This document shows, piece by piece, positions 32,401 through 32,812 of a stretch of DNA of 32,812 nucleotides (within the stretch, counting starts at the first letter, position 1; each line of letters starts with the position of its first letter). A program made the position numbers and the translations under genes. Origin of the DNA: Alphaproteobacteria bacterium (lineage in GTDB: Bacteria; Pseudomonadota; Alphaproteobacteria; SHVR01); contig SHVR01000031.1 in NCBI GenBank assembly GCA_009694185.1, positions 1 to 32,812 on the forward strand. The letters are read 5' to 3'. A model generated the notes under the pieces. The model saw only the letters and a list, made by a program, of their open reading frames with translations, was not told the origin of the DNA and did not search any database.

Positions 32401-32603
32401 TCGAGCGCCTGCGCCGGCCGCTCTTGCAGGCCCGCCTGCTGCTGGCCGAAGGACCCTTGCAACGCGAAGGCATCGTCATCCATGTGGTGGTCGAGCGGCT
32501 GGCCGACTTGTCCCGGCGCCTCGATGGTATCGCTTCCCCGGTGACGGAAGACCCCCTGGCGTCCTACGATCCCCTGCCCGTGCGGTCGCGGAACTTCCAC
32601 TAG
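29430..32603 (+). CDS. dnaE2: Error-prone DNA polymerase III alpha subunit DnaE2
   Basis: A 1057-residue DnaE2, the error-prone polymerase of the ImuABC mutasome. Domains in order: PHP (LQVTSNFSFLRGASHPAEL, AITDRNSLAG), palm with GRGSAANSVVCYLLG and the catalytic PDIDVDFEHER (Asp382 and Asp384), the HLSQHVGGFVI and KVDVLGLGML motifs, finger and helix-hairpin-helix regions, and a C-terminal OB-type domain. It ends SRNFH, close to the usual SRDFH end. Start: ATG at 29430, four bases after the imuB stop; an in-frame ATG at 29409 overlaps imuB. The stop TAG coincides with the apparent end of the IS630 element. Co-transcribed with imuB from the LexA-controlled promoter. Confidence 0.95.
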   Translation: MPAYAELQVTSNFSFLRGASHPAELARRAAELGHAAMAITDRNSLAGIVRAHKAAREVGLRLIVGCRLDLTRNSAASEPDGPSLLCLPTDRAAYGRLTQLLTLGKRRTVKGQCRLGLDDLLAHGAGQIFVALPPSAADAGFPDLLRQLQDAVAGRLYLAAHCLHGGDDGRRLAWLQRLASQVGVPLVATNDVHAHVPERRPLLDVLTCIRHHTSVDKAGWLLTANAERHLKPAGEMARLFARYPDTLARTIEIADRCRFNLDELRYEYPAEAMVPGETAQRSLERLTREALAERYPDGPPDKVAGTLRHELALIAALGYAPYFLTVHDIVCFARSQGILCQGRGSAANSVVCYLLGITAVDPTRIDLLFERFISAARNEPPDIDVDFEHERREEVIQYIYEKYGRARAGLTATVITYRSRSALRDVGKALGLSLDTVGLLAGNVWGWGRTGIDENQVRELGLDPADRRLDLALTLTRELVGFPRHLSQHVGGFVITRGRLDALVPIENAAMVDRTVIEWDKDDIDTLGILKVDVLGLGMLTCIRKGFEILALHYDVHHGLASVPSDDPAVYDMLCRADSIGVFQVESRAQMSMLPRLKPRNFYDLVIEVAIVRPGPIQGDMVHPYLRRRQGKEPVAYPSKELEAVLGKTLGVPLFQEQAMRIAIVAAGFTPDEADQLRRSMATFRHDGDIHRFGHKMVAGMVAKGYPRDFAERCFHQIEGFGTYGFPESHAAAFAHLVYISAWLKCHYPAVFACALLNCQPMGFYAPAQIVGDAVDHGIEVRPADVNSSDWDCTLEPPAAGAGHALRLGFRQIKGFSEADANRLVLCRGAGYATPEDVQRRAGLTAPVLRTLARADAFASIGCTRRQALWASQRPANRPLPLFAWSEPGTEQGSEPAITLSPASLGEEVARDYRTTGLSLKRHPLVFLRAWLARQGVTPHARLADVAPGRRVKVAGLVLVRQRPGSANGVIFTTLEDETGIANLIVWPAVFERLRRPLLQARLLLAEGPLQREGIVIHVVVERLADLSRRLDGIASPVTEDPLASYDPLPVRSRNFH

Positions 32604-32812
32604 AGCGGTTCCCGAAAGGAGTGAATCGGAAGGGATTCACAAGGTCTTGGAAATGGTTGATTTTCTCTCGTCATCACGCATGGCGAGGATGCATGGGCTA
32701 TTCGAAGGATTTGCGGGTCCGGTTGATCCGGTCGGTTGAGCAGGGTCGCTCGGCGCGGTCTGAGGCGAAGGTCTTCGAGGTCAGCGCGTCGACGGCGGTG
32801 AAGTGGATGCAG
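32601..32812 (+). mobile_element. IS630-family insertion sequence, left end, cut by window edge
   Basis: The first codons downstream encode an IS630-type transposase N-terminus. The sequence from 32603 (AGAGCGGTTCCCGAAAGGAG) looks like an IS630-type terminal end; IS630 elements insert at TA and duplicate it. The TA at 32601-32602 is part of the dnaE2 stop codon TAG. A 7-base hairpin, GTGAATC-GGAAGG-GATTCAC at 32621-32640, lies within the end. The exact boundary cannot be fixed because the other end is not in the window. Confidence 0.65.
32693..32812 (+). CDS. IS630-type transposase, N-terminal part (truncated by edge)
   Basis: The first 40 codons of a transposase, open to the window edge. 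It begins MGYSKDLRVRLIRSVEQGRS and continues with SEAKVFEVSASTAVKWMQ, the N-terminal helix-turn-helix typical of IS630-family and related winged-helix transposases. GCGAGGAT lies just before the ATG. The DDE catalytic part is outside the window, so activity cannot be judged. Confidence 0.85.
   Translation, partial: MGYSKDLRVRLIRSVEQGRSARSEAKVFEVSASTAVKWMQ

Noticed and set aside
1..32812. tRNA, rRNA genes and CRISPR arrays
   Set aside because: No cloverleaf-like segment, rRNA sequence or set of regularly spaced repeats was recognised anywhere in the window.

Overview
The window is high-GC, densely packed chromosomal DNA, most likely from an alphaproteobacterium. The best evidence is two direct-repeat SOS operators of the form GAAC-N7-GAAC (the LexA box typical of Alphaproteobacteria), sitting in front of imuA and imuB-dnaE2. 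The fdsGBA-fdhD-fdsD formate dehydrogenase operon, the NdvA-like exporter and the IS630-type transposase fit this. The exact genus cannot be told from the sequence.

Layout, left to right. (1) 209-10305 is a cluster of catabolic-type enzymes: an alpha/beta hydrolase lacking the usual serine nucleophile, an LLM flavin monooxygenase, a leftward alanine-racemase-like/MmgE-PrpD pair, and a rightward HyuB-HyuA ATP-dependent amidohydrolase, a frameshifted DsbA/HCCA-isomerase-like gene and a creatininase-family amidohydrolase. Together they suggest oxidation, ring opening and hydrolysis of a small N-containing compound, substrate unknown. A 33-residue remnant of a formate/nitrite channel lies between the LLM gene and the MmgE gene. 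(2) 10347-12125 is an NdvA/ChvA-type ABC exporter. (3) 12188-14729 is a TPR protein, OmpR-type response regulator and histidine kinase. (4) 14730-17733 holds TerC, an orphan YgiT-type zinc-finger protein, a second alpha/beta hydrolase (intact triad) and a cysteine synthase. (5) 17697-23643 on the minus strand is a complete NAD-dependent molybdenum formate dehydrogenase operon, with a serine hydrolase and an MFS transporter upstream on the same strand. (6) 26191-32603 carries the SOS mutagenesis genes imuA, imuB and dnaE2. The usual operon is split: a small ORF and an antisense RidA gene lie between imuA and imuB, and each half has its own LexA box and promoter. (7) An IS630-type element begins at the dnaE2 stop codon and runs off the right edge.

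Working together: genes 24893-26074, 23675-24865 and the fds operon are close enough to be co-transcribed leftward. ImuA, ImuB and DnaE2 would act together in error-prone lesion bypass after DNA damage. The TPR-RR-HK genes overlap or nearly abut and form one signalling unit. Nothing here is clearly a wholly new system. The points most worth checking are the nucleophile-less hydrolase paired with an LLM enzyme, the unassigned HyuAB/creatininase pathway, and the split imu cassette with tandem palindromes and a small ORF between its halves.
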